Of a stretch of DNA of 7,411 bases, positions 5,784 to 7,411 are shown piece after piece. Each line of letters begins with the position of its first letter. Position 1 is the stretch's first letter. The notes under the pieces are model-generated. The model was not told the origin of the DNA and did not search any database. It worked only from the letters and a program-made list of their open reading frames with translations. Source of the DNA: Chitinophagaceae bacterium (GTDB lineage: Bacteria > Bacteroidota > Bacteroidia > Chitinophagales > UBA10324). The DNA lies in assembly GCA_023251195.1 (NCBI GenBank), contig JAHEZG010000171.1, positions 1 to 7,411 on the forward strand, given 5' to 3'. The position numbers and the translations under genes are program-made.

Positions 5784-7411
5784 TCAGAAGTTGATTGTAT
5801 TTACCAGTGAGAAAAAAAGTATCGCCACAATTCCTATCACCATCATTAAAACATAAAATCCAATGTTGCCGCTTTGCAGATTCTTTAACATGGAACTGAA
5901 AAAATAAATTGTTTGTCCACTGCCATTCACTGCTCCATCTATAACTTTTCTCTCGACTGAATGGAAAAAGAAATTGCTCATTCCGTTCAATGGCTTCACA
6001 ATAATTTTATTATACAATTCATCCACATAAAATTTGTTCAATGAAAGTTTGTACCACAAACTCATTTTCGATTCGTCAATACTTTTCGCGATTTCTTTTT
6101 TATCGTAGCGCGCTTTTATAAACTGATAAATCAAAATAATTACTATCACTGATACAATCATCATAGCATATTCAAACAAGTGAGAAACCTCGTGCGATTG
6201 TATTCTTGTATTTCCACCAAACACAGGCGAGAAATATTCACTGAGAAAATGTGTTCCTCCCAATGCTTCAGGTATTCCCAAGAAACCACCAATGGCAGAA
6301 AGCACCATCAATATCATTAATGGAACTGTCATTGATTTTGGTGATTCATGTATGTGTTCGAGTTGATGTTTTGTTCCGCGAAATTCGCCGAAGAAAGTGA
6401 GGAAGAATAAACGAAACATATAAGCAGCAGTGAGCACTGAAGTAACAGCAAGTATCACAAACAAAAACATAGAATTGGAATAGGCAGCAGCTAAAATTTC
6501 GTCTTTCGAAAAGAAACCTGCGAATGGCGGAAAGCCTGCAATGGCCAATGTTGCAATAGCAATGGTGATGAAAGTTATTGGTAAATGTTTTCGAAGCCCA
6601 CCCATCTTGCGCATATTCTGTTCGCCGCTCATTGCGTGAATCACACTTCCTGCACCGAGAAATAAGAGCGCTTTGAAAAATGCATGAGTCATAACATGAA
6701 ACATGGCGCTTGAATAAGCAGTAACTCCGAGCGCAACAAACATGTATCCCAACTGGCTAACTGTTGAATACGCCAAAACTTTTTTAATATCTGTTTGTGT
6801 GAGAGCAATAATTCCAGCCATCAAAGCAGTCAGCGCACCAATCACTGCAACGAATTCGCTCGTAGAAGGAGCAAGCGCATACATAATATTTGAACGCGCA
6901 ATCATATAAATACCGGCAGTCACCATTGTTGCCGCGTGTATGAGCGCACTCACAGGAGTAGGTCCCGCCATTGCATCAGGTAGCCAGGTGAAGAGTGGTA
7001 TCTGCGCGCTCTTTCCCATTGCACCAATGAAAAGAAAAAGAGTGATGAGTGCGATGGTGGTATCACCTGAAGAAAAACTTCTTGCACTGTTAAACACCGA
7101 AGTGAAATCCGATGTGCCGAAAGTTTTAAAAATTAAAAATATGCCAAGCAAAAATCCAAGGTCGCCAATGCGGTTCATGATGAATGCCTTGTTTGCCGCG
7201 GCAGTGTAATCATGATTCTTGTACCAGAAACCGATTAATAAGTATGAACACAACCCCACTCCTTCCCATCCAATAAACAGCATCACATAATTTGCTCCAA
7301 GCACCAACACCAGCATGTTGAACATAAACAGATTCATGTAAGCGAAAAATTTTCCGAAGCCTTCATCATGACTCATGTAACCTGCTGAATATATGTGAAT
7401 GAGTAATCCAA
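5784..7411 (-). CDS. nuoL: NADH-quinone oxidoreductase subunit L (complex I), 5' end outside window
   Basis: The distal antiporter-like subunit of complex I, which also carries the long lateral helix along the membrane arm. The frame is open to the right edge, giving 541 visible residues. An internal Met at 7376 is not the start, because the typical lead-in IHIYSAGYMSHDEGF continues upstream of it. About 80-100 N-terminal residues are missing compared with the usual 610-640. Visible key residues, numbered from the first complete codon, are Glu49 in GWEGVGLCSYL, Asp83 in NRIGD, Lys133 in GKSAQIPLFTWLPDAM, His242 and Lys246 in HAFFKALLFL, and Lys302 in GFFSKDEIL. The C-terminal NKFYVDELYNKII stretch (about 459-471) belongs to the lateral-helix region, and a last membrane helix follows at about 517-537. 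It ends in TGA one base before nuoM. Confidence 0.98.
   Translation of the reverse strand, partial: GLLIHIYSAGYMSHDEGFGKFFAYMNLFMFNMLVLVLGANYVMLFIGWEGVGLCSYLLIGFWYKNHDYTAAANKAFIMNRIGDLGFLLGIFLIFKTFGTSDFTSVFNSARSFSSGDTTIALITLFLFIGAMGKSAQIPLFTWLPDAMAGPTPVSALIHAATMVTAGIYMIARSNIMYALAPSTSEFVAVIGALTALMAGIIALTQTDIKKVLAYSTVSQLGYMFVALGVTAYSSAMFHVMTHAFFKALLFLGAGSVIHAMSGEQNMRKMGGLRKHLPITFITIAIATLAIAGFPPFAGFFSKDEILAAAYSNSMFLFVILAVTSVLTAAYMFRLFFLTFFGEFRGTKHQLEHIHESPKSMTVPLMILMVLSAIGGFLGIPEALGGTHFLSEYFSPVFGGNTRIQSHEVSHLFEYAMMIVSVIVIILIYQFIKARYDKKEIAKSIDESKMSLWYKLSLNKFYVDELYNKIIVKPLNGMSNFFFHSVERKVIDGAVNGSGQTIYFFSSMLKNLQSGNIGFYVLMMVIGIVAILFFSLVNTINF

Overview
The window is an AT-rich stretch of what looks like a Bacteroidota chromosome. 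Three things point there: the long form of ExbD, the lack of Shine-Dalgarno sequences ahead of most genes, and candidate promoters of the Bacteroidota type (TTG, about 17-23 nt, TAnnTTTG). All six genes lie on the minus strand, so the genetic order runs from right to left. I cannot name the genus.

The right-hand two thirds (2940-7411) is the end of a complex I operon: nuoL (start outside the window), nuoM and nuoN. The three genes are packed tightly, with 1 nt between nuoL and nuoM and an ATGA overlap between nuoM and nuoN. They encode the three antiporter-like, proton-pumping subunits of NADH:quinone oxidoreductase, and the charged residues of the proton path are present in each.

The left end (1-1411) holds exbB followed 9 nt later by exbD (end outside the window). 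These are the proton-channel subunits that power TonB-dependent outer-membrane transport. A Bacteroidota-type promoter sits just upstream of exbB. Nuo pumps protons and ExbB/ExbD spend the gradient, but nothing here shows that the two operons are co-regulated.

Between them (1688-2939) sits the one unusual element: a lone archaeal-type P-loop ATPase gene with a C-terminal winged-helix region. It is bracketed by two copies of a 38-bp direct repeat that agree at 36 of 38 positions. Each copy contains two tandem 15-bp units of the form TTACA-N4-TGTAA-G, and the array upstream of the gene has a third unit. A perfect 14-bp inverted repeat lies just inside both ends. The upstream array begins at the base directly after the nuoN stop codon and also contains a good match to a Bacteroidota promoter. 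I read this as a compact cassette of about 1.25 kb that may be mobile or self-regulating, inserted between two housekeeping operons. No transposase or recombinase is visible in it, so mobility is an inference.
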